Part shown: positions 14,201 through 23,600 of the stretch, in pieces
Position numbering within the stretch: position 1 is the stretch's first letter
Layout: the number at the start of each line of letters is the position of its first letter
Assembly: GCF_041146795.1 (NCBI RefSeq)
Contig: NC_135174.1
Coordinates: 20,020,878-20,084,877, forward strand
DNA: 64,000 nucleotides
Source of the DNA: Maylandia zebra
Taxonomy: Eukaryota; Chordata; Actinopteri; Cichliformes; Cichlidae
Direction: 5' to 3'
Made by a program: the position numbers and the translations under genes
The notes under the pieces: generated by a model
The model's input: only the letters and a program-made list of their open reading frames with translations
Databases searched by the model: none
Told to the model about the DNA's origin: nothing

Positions 14201-14268
14201 GCTGAAATACCAGACCCCTTTCCCTTAGACAGAGCCTGGGCCCACCGTCGGAAACCAACACCAGCCAT
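8244..14268 (-). CDS. ndufb8: NDUFB8, mitochondrial complex I accessory subunit (ASHI)
   Basis: This is a supernumerary subunit of the membrane arm of NADH:ubiquinone oxidoreductase in the inner mitochondrial membrane. Five exons on the minus strand are 14268-14178, 13936-13810, 13638-13539, 9473-9318 and 8336-8244, giving 188 aa (human about 186). Exon 1 encodes an Arg-rich presequence ([18 protein letters not shown]). Family signatures are [49 protein letters not shown], a single membrane segment around [15 protein letters not shown], and the C-terminal end EVKHYEL. Exons 2 to 4 are in phase and the stop is at 8244-8246. Intron 3 (9474-13538) and intron 4 carry many transposons, so most of the gene length is repeat. 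The coding frame is intact. Confidence 0.97.
8708..9017. mobile_element. hAT-type non-autonomous element (MITE)
   Basis: The inverted ends start CAGGGGTGTCAAACTC and finish GAGTTTGACACCTATG. An exact 8-bp target duplication, GTCTAGAT, lies at 8700-8707 and 9018-9025; 8 bp is the hAT hallmark. The inner ends contain the recurrent GGCCCGCGGGCC-type sequence common in fish hAT MITEs. About 310 bp with no transposase, inserted in ndufb8 intron 4. Confidence 0.9.
9977..10209. repeat. teleost interspersed repeat (TATATAGTGCTTTT family)
   Basis: The sequence runs from TGGTAAACAAACTGGTTCTT through ACTCAAAGTGCTTATAC to CTACCTCCTGAGCTACAG. I recognise it as a dispersed, tRNA-less repeat found in many fish genomes. 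Its class is not certain. It lies in ndufb8 intron 3. Confidence 0.65.
10405..10900. repeat. composite of fish DNA-transposon fragments
   Basis: Begins AGGGCTGGGCGATATGGCC, the 5' end of a common fish hAT-like MITE, but its matching 3' end is not present. From about 10490 it changes to a second dispersed repeat (ACTATAAGGCACACTTAAAA, GTGCCTTATGTATGAATTCT). From about 10735 a third follows (AGTGTTGCCAACTCCTCAGT). It reads as nested or adjoining truncated elements. Family names are from memory. Confidence 0.5.
11515..12033 (+). pseudogene. Myb/SANT-like Harbinger protein, interrupted
   Basis: An ATG at 11515 opens [20 protein letters not shown], followed by [20 protein letters not shown] up to about 11678. 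The rest of the domain ([20 protein letters not shown]) resumes at about 11973, after a nested repeat of about 290 bp. The insertion breaks the reading frame, so no full protein is made. Identification as the Harbinger accessory Myb-like protein rests on this sequence and on the surrounding inverted repeats. Confidence 0.7.
11686..11965. repeat. nested repeat inside Harbinger Myb ORF
   Basis: A (TAA)n run is followed by GGTTTATATAGCGCTTTCC, ACCCAAAGCGCTGTACG and CATTCACACACTGGTGGAGG, then an AT-rich tail. It belongs to the same broad class of TATATAGCGCTTT repeats as 9977-10209. It splits the Myb-like domain, so it inserted after the Harbinger copy. Confidence 0.65.
12180..12400 (-). pseudogene. 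HARBI1-like transposase fragment
   Basis: On the minus strand the reading [40 protein letters not shown] and [15 protein letters not shown] matches the N-terminal region of Harbinger transposases. The frame then runs into unrelated sequence and the catalytic domain is absent. It is convergent with the Myb-like ORF, as is usual in these elements. Confidence 0.7.
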
Positions 14269-14340
14269 GTTTACTGGCTGCTGCTGTTCGACATACTCTG
14301 AAGTGCGCATGCGCAAGATTTCAAGTACGGTTCGGCAGAA
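14269..14340 (-). promoter_or_regulatory. ndufb8 promoter with perfect NRF1 site
   Basis: TGCGCATGCGCA at 14304-14315 is a perfect palindromic nuclear respiratory factor 1 site, 36 bp upstream of the ndufb8 start codon. NRF1 is the known activator of many nuclear genes for respiratory-chain subunits. Assigning the site to ndufb8 is inference from position. Confidence 0.7.
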
Positions 14341-14724
14341 GGAAAAATTCCGTACTCACAATTTGTAAATAAAGGTAAATAACCGTGCACTCCCAGTGCA
14401 CTTGAAAAGTAACACACTAATACCACTGATGCAAAGTGCTTCAGCACATATATTAAAACATTATATTTATACACAGTTTTAAGTATTTTGATTTTATGTT
14501 AGTTCATTATTCTACACCAATGATAAAGAATATTGTTTTCTCTGGTCATTACCAGATTAAAACTGTTTTATACATAAAAACATATATGAAAATTTAATAC
14601 AATTTAAAACGTACTAAGCTAGATTCAAACTATTTGTTTTTAGACCTCACAAAACCGGTGTTTTTGAGTATTAGAAGTTCCATCAAATAAAAAAGTGGGG
14701 GAGTCATAACAACAAAGAACAAAA

Positions 14725-14815
14725 CTCCATCCATTCATCCATTTCCATTTTCCAGCAGTCATAGGGTGAAAAGCGGGTACCACCTGGACAAGTTGCTTAT
14801 CTATCGCAGTTTTAA
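14725..14815 (-). repeat. L2-like retrotransposon 3' fragment
   Basis: Read on the minus strand it contains ACTTGTCCAGGTGGTACCCG and a TGGATGAATGGATGGA tail, the usual 3' end of fish L2-like LINEs and derived SINEs. Only about 90 bp remain. Confidence 0.6.
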
Positions 14816-14946
14816 TAAATTCTATACAGTGATTCATCTGTATTGACAGTCTAGTAATGTAATATATGTTAAATGTAGAAATAATACTGAAATTCTATTG
14901 GCAAACTAAAGTAACAATAACCATGTGCATATTTTTCATATAGTGT

Positions 14947-14952
14947 TTTATT
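14947..14952 (-). terminator. gpx polyadenylation signal AATAAA
   Basis: A minus-strand AATAAA about 215 nt past the glutathione peroxidase stop codon. This places the SECIS element inside the 3' UTR, as required. Confidence 0.65.
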
Positions 14953-15083
14953 TACATCTGTTTTTTTAATAGCAGACACCATCACATTAAAGAATAACGT
15001 GGCAGTGACATGAAAACGCATTAAGTGGCAGAAGGGAACTTGTTCTCAAAGTGAATGCACTGAAGCTCCAAGACACGTTCCTC

Positions 15084-15141
15084 TTCCCATCAGATCCAGC
15101 TCAGGTGCACTTGTGCATTTACTGGGGGATCGTCACTCTGC
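15084..15141 (-). promoter_or_regulatory. SECIS element, form II
   Basis: On the minus strand the 5' core GTGAC (RC of 15132-15136) is followed 12 nt later by an unpaired AAA (15118-15120). A small hairpin TGCAC-AA-GTGCA comes next, and the 3' core TGAT (RC of 15089-15092) closes it. The arms GATC/GATC and CCAG/CTGG can pair. The spacing and the extra apical mini-stem fit a form-II SECIS. It lies about 30 nt after the stop codon of the selenoprotein gene. Confidence 0.75.
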
Positions 15142-15167
15142 CACCAGCGACATATTGAAAAAATCCA

Positions 15168-16533
15168 TCAGAGAAGTTCTGCTATGTCTTTTTCCACTTG
15201 CACAATGGGACAGTGAAGTTCATACCTGTAGCAAAGGGAAAATGCTGAACTTAGTAAAATTGAAATCACATGAAGGGTTTAACTCATGGTCTATGGCTTT
15301 ACCTTTTGAAGGGCATGCCATTTGCAGTTATGAGAAACTTCTCAAAATTCCAGCGAATGTCATTGACTTTGATCGGAGACCAGTAGAATTTCTTTATGTC
15401 TCCAATAACAGGGTTGACAAATGGCAAAGATTCCTGTGGTGAAACAGGGAATGACATGGTATCTGAGTTTTTCAGGGTTAAGCACCTGCAGCGCTGATAG
15501 GAAAAAAATAAACTATATGGGTAATAAATCCATTCAGTGAACTTATAACTTCCAGCCTCCAATAAAACTCAATGTACCTTCAGAAAGGTGAAAAGAGGAT
15601 CTTCGTTTAAACCATTCACTTCAACCTTGCTGAAGACGGGAAACTTTGGCACAAAGCCCCCACCAGGTCTGACATACTTCAAAATATTGAGCATTTCATG
15701 ATTCACCTCTGCACAGACAAGCGTAAAAAAAAGTTAATACTTCTGTTTTTTGCACGTGTGTATTCAAAACCTTGTCTTTAAAATAACTTGTTAATTAAAG
15801 TATCCACAGTGCATCTAATAGAGCTTGTATATGGTGGAAAGAGTTTTTAGATTCCTTAAGTACAAATAGATTAATGTATTATAAGCAGACTTTTAACTTC
15901 TATATCGTTACAATGATGGATAATAGTAGTAGTATAGTTGCTCATTGCTTCAAGTTAATATGGCCGTTGTTTTAAATAAAACTTTTACAAAGTTTTTTTA
16001 TTCTATTGTGTGCTCTGTATCATATGAAAGACAGGGAATGTCCTTAATATGGTCATTTCAAGAACAAGCTCTGCAGAGTCTCATGCTGTTCAAACCTTCT
16101 GTTTGCGAGGGGCAATCAATCAGAAATTAAAGATAAAAAAAAATCTGGTTTGTTTTGAAGTGTGGCATGCAAAGCTCCCATAACAAAACAATACAGGTCC
16201 CTATTATCCACCTTACCAGGTGATTGGAGACCAAACTGGTTGCAGGGGAATCCTAAGACAGTGAAATTGAGGTGGCCAAACATTTCCATGAGTGCATTCA
16301 GTCGGTGGTACTGGGAGAACAAGGCATAAAATCATTCGCCTTCAATATAACGAGTTAATGTGGTCTGACAGTAATCAGTCAACTCTTGCAGAATATTACC
16401 TCCTCTATTGTTGACCCTCAGAATGTTGCAACGTTGACGATGAGAAGCACTTTACCTCTGTAGCTACTGAGTGGAACCGGCTGTCCATCCAGGGTCTCAG
16501 AAGAGAAATCATAGACTGATTTATTTGCCATGC
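15168..16533 (-). CDS. gpx9: selenium-dependent glutathione peroxidase (gpx9-like); apparent 2-nt frameshift in exon 1
   Basis: The family reduces H2O2 and organic hydroperoxides with glutathione. Exons: 16533-16400, 16310-16217, 15708-15578, 15433-15303 and 15225-15168. Ignoring two surplus bases this gives 181 aa with selenocysteine at residue 38 (TGA at 16418-16420, context NVATF-U-GST). Family motifs are [40 protein letters not shown] and the C-terminus VEKDIAELL. The catalytic Gln (NQF) and Trp (WNF) are present. There is no signal peptide, so a cytosolic enzyme is expected. The intron after the Sec motif matches the GPX3-type gene layout. Oddity: codons 1-11 ([11 protein letters not shown]) are out of frame by 2 nt with [16 protein letters not shown], at a CTCTTCTCT run (16499-16506). 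This is either a true frameshift or a sequence error. The gpx9 paralogue name is less certain than the family. Confidence 0.88.
16418..16420 (-). other. selenocysteine codon (UGA) of gpx
   Basis: In-frame TGA between TTC and GGG in the motif NVATF-U-GS, the exact position of the catalytic selenocysteine in glutathione peroxidases. The downstream SECIS at 15084-15141 supports recoding over termination. Confidence 0.9.
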
Positions 16534-17913
16534 TTGTTCTTTAGCTTGTCTATGTGACTGCAGTCGGTCAAGAGTGAGTATTCACTCAACTAGCCTGTTG
16601 GCTCGTCTCATCCACTGAAACACAACTCATGGGTCAGCAATTGTTCAGCATGACTGACTTCATTGTTCTTCTGGCCAGAGGTGAGCAGGCAACATGGTTA
16701 ATTGTTCAACACTTGTATACCAAACATGTGGTTGTAACAAGTAATAGGCAGCCAACTGCAACCAGGAAAGTACATATTAAACATAAATATGGATCTTTGC
16801 TTTTAGCAGTAATTATCTGAAAATCTTTGCTTAAAAACAGTATGCATATGATATTTCAAACTACAACAAAGCTAATAAAGTAAGCCCCTGTGGGCTAACA
16901 AAACAATTTTTGATTATTGTATGATATGGTAACAGGGTTAAAATTAACAGGGGTGCGCAAGTTCTCATGGCTGAATTGATCTATTACTTTTATTTGTACT
17001 TTTTCAACAACTTTTTCAACAACTAGTTCTACATTCTGTGCCAGGACAGGTTTTAGATATAGTTTTTTGTGCATGGATTTGTTTCAAATTCAAATTTGTA
17101 TAGAGTTGTACAATTACAAGATGAAAGTTATTTCTTTTGTGTTTGAAGTGAGTACATTATTTTTCTTTTGTTGATAATCTCTCATAAATGTTACTTTGTA
17201 ACTTACTTCGAGGTACTGTATTAAACTGGGGAAAAAATCAATATAATATTTTTAAGAAATGCGCATGAAATGAGCTAAATATTTGATTGTAAGAAGATCC
17301 AGAGATCTTGAAAAATCAATAACAAGTTTTCATTTATTACAGTTATGGCAAATCAATCTATAAATTGTTTTGAATATTACCATTGACGTCAACCCGGAAA
17401 ATTACAACTGCTGAGTTCAAGTTCTCCCTGTAAACCACAAAGCCACGACTATATCAAAGCTAAGATGTTAATTCTCGGGCATTCTAGTGCAGCACACTGT
17501 AAATACGTTTAAAAAATACAGTCTCTGATAGGATGGTGTTTTAGTTGTTACTTTAGTTAACAACACAGCGCAACCGTGCAGAACTGGGTCTCTTTCGATT
17601 CATTAAACGAATGAATTAAAAATCAAATACAAATTCATAGAAAAGCAATAGCTCTAAGTTGCTATAAGAGTTTGAATGTTTCCCCCGTAAGTTACTACTT
17701 CCTTCTTTGACGTGTAAATTTACATCACTCGGCGACACTTGGTGAGCCTCTTGTTATTTTGATCTATATCCTTCTGACTGTCCGTTAATGCACCATCAGG
17801 CTTAGGTTACACCTTGATTGCTTTAGAAGATGCTAAAGGAAACTATTTTATTTTGTCATCCATGGGAAGAATGATATGTTCGTGGAAACGTACTGTAACA
17901 TAACGGGTTCATA
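16534..17913. other. divergent intergenic region gpx / fbxl15
   Basis: About 1.4 kb between the divergent start codons of gpx (minus) and fbxl15 (plus). It must contain both promoters. A palindromic CRE-like TGACGTCA lies at 17384-17391, followed by an ETS-like CCGGAAA. One such 8-mer is expected by chance in a window this size, so this is weak. The rest is AT-rich with no repeat recognised. Confidence 0.5.
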
Positions 17914-19338
17914 ATGGATGAAGAAGCTAAGATGCGAACGTAAGTGCTTTTCAGAGGGGATTTCTTTTGCGTATAAAACGGTCTGGATTCGTGGCCCCGG
18001 CATGCTAGCTTCGCGGCTAACAGCGATAGCTTCCAAGTCGCTGAAATGTAGATGGCTGCTCCCATTTATTGATTGCTGCTAACTTTCTATAAACTACCCA
18101 TCTCCTTGACAAAGCTGCCATATCGTTATCTATTGCTAATGTTAATTGCTGTTCTGTCTCCCTGTCAAAGCGCTTGCTGAAATGTAACGGTGTTTATAAT
18201 TCCGTTAAACTGCTTTGCATCAGCACGCCGAAGTATCAAAGTTCATCTGTAACAAGGTTTGCTCCTCAGCAGATGCCATCTTTTGGACTTGCCCTGGGAG
18301 GATGTACTTGTTCCACATATTTTGTGCTATTTACCGCTGCAACACCTTGTCAGCCTCCAGAGGGTGAGCAAGCAGTTCCACAACCTCATTAAGGTGTACC
18401 TATCCAACTGCAGGACCTTTCATCTGTCCCCGGTAAGTGCTGATAAGAAATGACGTGATTTCCAGCTGCATTACATGCTCATAAAGGAGGCTGCCCTCTT
18501 TCTTCTTATGTCATATTTACAGACCTCACCATGCATTCCCAGGGAAGCATTTTGCTCCATGTTAAAAGACAATAAAGTTCTGCAGAACTTGTCACTGCAG
18601 AATTGTTCAGACTGGGTGTCCGATAAGGAACTGCTGCCAGTTATTGGCCAGAACCAACATCTGCAAAGGGTGGACATGAGCGGGTGTGCATGTCTCACCC
18701 GCCACTCCCTGGTGGCTGTGTCCTTGAGCTGCATGCACCTGCAACACCTTGGCCTGGCACACTGCGAATGGGTGGACAGCCTGTCCCTGCGCAGCCTGGC
18801 TGACCACTGCGGGGGGCTGCAGTCGATCGACCTCACCGCCTGTCGCCAGCTGAAGGACGATGCCATCTGCTACCTGGCCAAGAAGTGTTCAAATTTGAGG
18901 TCTCTATCGCTGGCAGTCAATGCCAACATCACTGATGAGTCAGTGGAGGAGGTGGCCAAGAACTGCAGGGGTCTGGAGCAGCTGGACCTGACAGGTTGCC
19001 TGCGGGTCAGGAACCAGTCCATCAGGTATGCGATATCTTATTTTAAAGAGTAGTCTAACTGACTTTGAGCTGTTCCTTCCCACGCTTTGTTATCAACTAG
19101 CTCACTTGTTCACCCTTCCATAAAATCTTCTGCATGCTGTGCTCACAGGACTCTTGCAGAGTATTGCCCAAAGCTGCAGTCGCTGAAGGTGAATCACTGC
19201 CACAATGTGACAGAGTCTAGCCTCGATCCTTTACGGAAGCGCAATGTAGTGATTGATGTTGAGCCGCCCTTACAGAGGGCACTTGTACTTCTGCAGGATG
19301 TGCTAGGATTTGCACCATTCATCAATCTCCAGATATAA
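17914..19338 (+). CDS. fbxl15: F-box and leucine-rich repeat protein 15
   Basis: FBXL15 is the substrate receptor of an SCF ubiquitin ligase; in mammals it targets SMURF1 and so sustains BMP signalling. Four exons are 17914-17939 (MDEEAKMRT), 18270-18432, 18523-19025 and 19149-19338. They splice in phase to 293 aa, close to the mammalian length. Exon 2 holds the F-box ([29 protein letters not shown]). Exons 3 and 4 hold the cysteine-containing leucine-rich repeats ([40 protein letters not shown]) and the near-invariant end [20 protein letters not shown] ending in FINLQI. The acceptor of exon 2 could be three bases later, removing one Arg. The start follows a short 5' exon and has an adequate context (ATAATGG). 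Confidence 0.96.
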
Positions 19339-19378
19339 CAAGTTGATAGAAGGTAGATACAATCGGCCTTATATACAC

Positions 19379-19421
<43 letters not shown>

Positions 19422-20620
19422 CCAATCATCTTTATATAACTTATATAAATATAATAACAACAGATAAGACTGACTGATTTCAACCTGTTATTGTGTTACA
19501 GGTGTCTTCATATCTCACTTTCATCTGCATCACATGGGCATGTGTTGCTCTGAGAAAGTTAAAGAACACACGAATGTGTTGCACTCAAGCTTTTGTGGAA
19601 TGTGATTAATGATACATGTTTAAGAAGGACTTGAAAATATCATCAGTAAAGTAAGCCATGTACTTTTAAGAACTGCTGCCTCGTGTACAAAAGAAACCAC
19701 TGCACTATTACTTAATCATTTGGTGTGATGGGTATAATGTATAAACAAGGTACAGTGGAATTTTTCTTTTTTTTACCAACCTGTCACCTTATGTTTCATT
19801 TGGAAACATTAAAAAAAAATGTTTGAGTTCAATTAAACATCTCATTTTGCATGTGTGTGCCAGCTTAAAGGTTCATTTCAACCAAATCGCACAAAAAGCA
19901 TACTCGCACTTACCACTTAATTGTGTAAATATTTGTTTTGTTTATTCCGATTTTATTATCTCCACTTCTGCGTCTTCTGCTGCCACCAACAAACAAGGAA
20001 AGTGGATGCAGTTTTGTTTCCGGTGCTTACTTAATGTCTTCCAGAAATGATCCTGGCTCCTCAGGATCATCTGTAAAATCTCACTGTTGTCAACAATTTC
20101 CCAGTGAAAGCTGAGATGAATTGCATGGTTACATGTACAGTGTAATGAGTAGAATTTTTTTTTTTTTCTGTGATGTGGGTGAAGTTCCCCTTTAATTCAT
20201 AATATTAATAAATACATAGCTTTTGAATAAGTATAAGAATTTATTATGACTATTTCCCATTAAATCCCTTAAATGGCTTTTGTAAAAATGACCTGTTGAC
20301 ATGTTGTTGGCCTATGAATTATGGAAGTACTATTAAATTGTGAAATACTGCCAAAAATGACACTTGACTTTGCTGTGATGGAGTTGTCTGTTTACGCCCT
20401 TACCGCCTCCTATAAATTTGAAAATACCTGTTTGGTGCAAGTGCTTCTTTTTATGAAAAAAGAAAAGAAATCAGGATAGTACTAGGATAGTTTCGTTTTT
20501 TCCTTCTTTACATGTAGGGAAAAAGTGCTGCTTTCCTGCCACTGATGTGAATAATTTATAATTATATTAAATAAAGTGAGCTGAAACTATCTGAATTACA
20601 TTTTGTGGGATCAGACGCTA
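19339..20620 (+). other. fbxl15 3' UTR and downstream region
   Basis: No coding sequence. Canonical AATAAA signals on the plus strand are at 20207-20212 and 20570-20575; either could end the fbxl15 transcript. Which one is used cannot be told from sequence. Confidence 0.5.
19382..19417. repeat. (TA)n microsatellite
   Basis: An uninterrupted TA run of about 36 bp in the fbxl15 3' UTR region. It is a likely source of length polymorphism. Confidence 0.95.
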
Positions 20621-23600
20621 AAATAACGAAAATATATCTTGTTTAAGATAAAGGGAAAATGCCCAGGCCCACATTTTATTTATGTATTTTTTTCAAATCA
20701 GTGTAGATGAGCTCATATATATGTTATTCCGTACTGTGAATGGCATCGCTACAAAATTTTATGACTGCAAAGTGGCTTGGCCTCTTCCCTTCACCGGCAC
20801 AAGGTGGCAGCAGTGAGTCAGGATATTTGTCAGTTTAATCCTCTTTGCTTGACTTTTACACTACAGAACATGAAATGAGAGAAAAAGCGCATGGTGTTAA
20901 ATTTCCCACTACAGCATCAATAGTACAGGAAAAACACCAGTTCTATCTTTTTCAAATTTAGCAGAAACTGTGTTTGACAGGTAAGTCTGTCTTAAACCGA
21001 AACAGGCTCTTTGACTCAGTGAATATAAAGTTAAGAATAAAGGCTTCATATTGTTGCTACTGCTACTTGTTAAAAATCCCCCTTACAGTTTCCTCTGGTG
21101 GTCCAATTGGCAGACTGTTGTATCTTGTATCTTGTCTCCGTGACAACACAACAGGTCTATTTTCCACTTGATGGCATGGTTTACCCCATCTGCTGTGTGC
21201 TGTCCACAAGCTGAATTTGCACCAAGAGAGTTGCTTTTGAAGGGCTTCAGGGATCGACCGGCATCCTTCTGTTGGCTGTGCTGATCATCATATTGTATCG
21301 CTGTCCCTCAGCGGAGGCTTCACTGTGTCATTAGTTATAAGGTAAATCTTGAAATTTCAATTCATGTTGCATATGGTGGTGTAAACATCCAGATTTAGGC
21401 AAACAGAGAGAGAATTTCTTTCAGCAAGATTTTGAGTTAAGACTACTTCTCCTGCAGAACAGATGAAGTATCCTGATATATGCAAATAGGACAAAATACC
21501 CACCTTCAGCCTTAACTTAGCCCAGCAGTTGCTTATGTTTGTTGCTGCTCAGCAGTCAGTGGGTTAAAAACATTTCAGACTACATTCATCATGTAGGACC
21601 TCAATTAGCATTGATCTGCAGGGGGGGAAAGAAACATTGCTGCGATATCATATACCGCGGAGCAATTTCAGTTCTAATGATTGAGTGTGTGGGGGGATTT
21701 TTCAAACATAGGCAGCCAAACATATTTTGTCTTCCTGTCAATAATCTGGCACTTGTCTAAATTATTGATCAATAGCAACTGATCATTTTATACCAAGGCA
21801 CAGGAGTGAAGTTGGTTCATTCTGCTGCAGTTTTAGCCTTTGGCATTGGCTAATATATTGTACTTATTAATACAAAGAATAAATCCATCTTTAATCTCTG
21901 GCTGCTTTTAAAGTCCTTGCTGACATAGTAACTTACCTGTTACTAGAATACCTGAGTTTCATTTATATTTGCTGTGGCAGCTGATTAACTAACAAGGATT
22001 AAACAGAGGCCTTCCTCACAGCAGACATTATTAAATGCTATTGCAGAAAACATAGATGTACGGGTATTATTGATGGCTCAGTTCTCAGAATCTCTAGTTA
22101 TGGTTTATTTCGTTTTGCAAAACAAAATCATGTCTAGATGGCCAGTGCCAGTTTAGATAGTTATTAAAAGTTTTAATAGCCACATAATAAAAAAATCTTG
22201 GGCCCAGGAGATAGATTCGAGTCTGTCAGACTGAGCACTGCAATCTTTTCACCCTGAATCTGATTCTAAATATTCAAATTGATCTCTAATATTGCCAGGG
22301 ACTAACTAATTAAGCCAAATTTTGAAGTCACACCTGCTTTTGCATATTTGAAATGCACTTTCAGGACTTCTCTGTTTCCATTATTTGATCTTGACTTTGT
22401 CGGAAGCCGCCATACAAAATCCCTTTAACCTGAGAGTGAAGCAGCTAAACGCAATCCAGTCACCATTAATTGTATTATTTACACCTGTGCCGTTCCAACT
22501 GTGCCATGTCAAGATGTTTTCACTGGAACAGACCAATTAAAGCTGTCATCTTCTCTTATATTTGTCTCTGATTTTTCTGTGTAAGGGAAATCTGGAAACA
22601 CAAACTAATCCCGCTTTCATACTAGTATAATCAGGAATTACTTTCATCCTTATGTTTTCTCTGACACTGACAGAAATGACAGGAACCATTCATTTACAAT
22701 AATCCAGATTCTTATTATTTGCTTCCTTCTGCAAACAGACAAATTAGCCACAGTATACAATTTTTATTGATTGTCTTGTTTTTACAGTACATTAAAATGA
22801 CAAAGATCCAGTCTTTGTTTTCCTTTTGCTGAAGGATCTGGAGACAATCATATCCTTGGCGCAAACGATTTCCTGGTAAGGAAGTATCACTCAGAAAAAA
22901 TAAAAAAAAGAATTCACTACTGTAGCAACACACATCCATCCTTCTACACATACATCTAGTGGCATGAACATTACCCAAATTCTAAATGCTCACTGTAAGG
23001 AGTGATTAAAAACAAGTAAATATGTATACAAATCAGCAATCCTAGAAAGTAAAACAAGTTTTAAAACAACAGATGATGTCTGTAAAAAGTTGAGTTACTT
23101 AATTAATTGTTCTTTAAATTAATGTTTGTAAAAGAAACAATATCACTGTTATTGCAATTTGAGCCTCATTAGCCTGTAACAGACATTTACTCTATGAATT
23201 CACAATGTTTTACACTGTACTTTTATGCATGCGTCTGTTGACATTATACTAATGTTTCCCATTTGTGCTCTATCCCCAAAGCATTGTGTTAAATACTTAA
23301 GCTAAATCACGTATGAATTGGGAAGAACAAGTGAAAAAATCCACTCACAGCATCAGTCAACTGAGTAATAAAAGTTCATTTAAATGTATCCAGGAATATT
23401 TGTAGTTATTTACTTGAATGCAGAATATTATTTTCATCTGCAGCGTGAATGAAAACCAGATCCTGCTCAAGAAATCAGAAATTGGTTTAGGATACTTTTC
23501 AGCCCTCTGTTAATTAAATGAAGTTCATATGAGGTGAAGAGAGAATTACTGTAGCTGTTCAGATGGGACCAATACTGTGTCAGAGATTTTGTTCATTTTC

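Noticed and set aside
15299-15562. Extended reading of gpx exon 4 upstream to 15493 or beyond
   Set aside because: The frame is open there, but the family sequence resumes exactly at GAATCTTTGCC after a good polypyrimidine-CAG acceptor (15434-15435). The upstream residues have no counterpart in glutathione peroxidases.
18471-18866. 131-codon minus-strand frame opposite fbxl15
   Set aside because: Antisense shadow of the leucine-rich-repeat exon of fbxl15.
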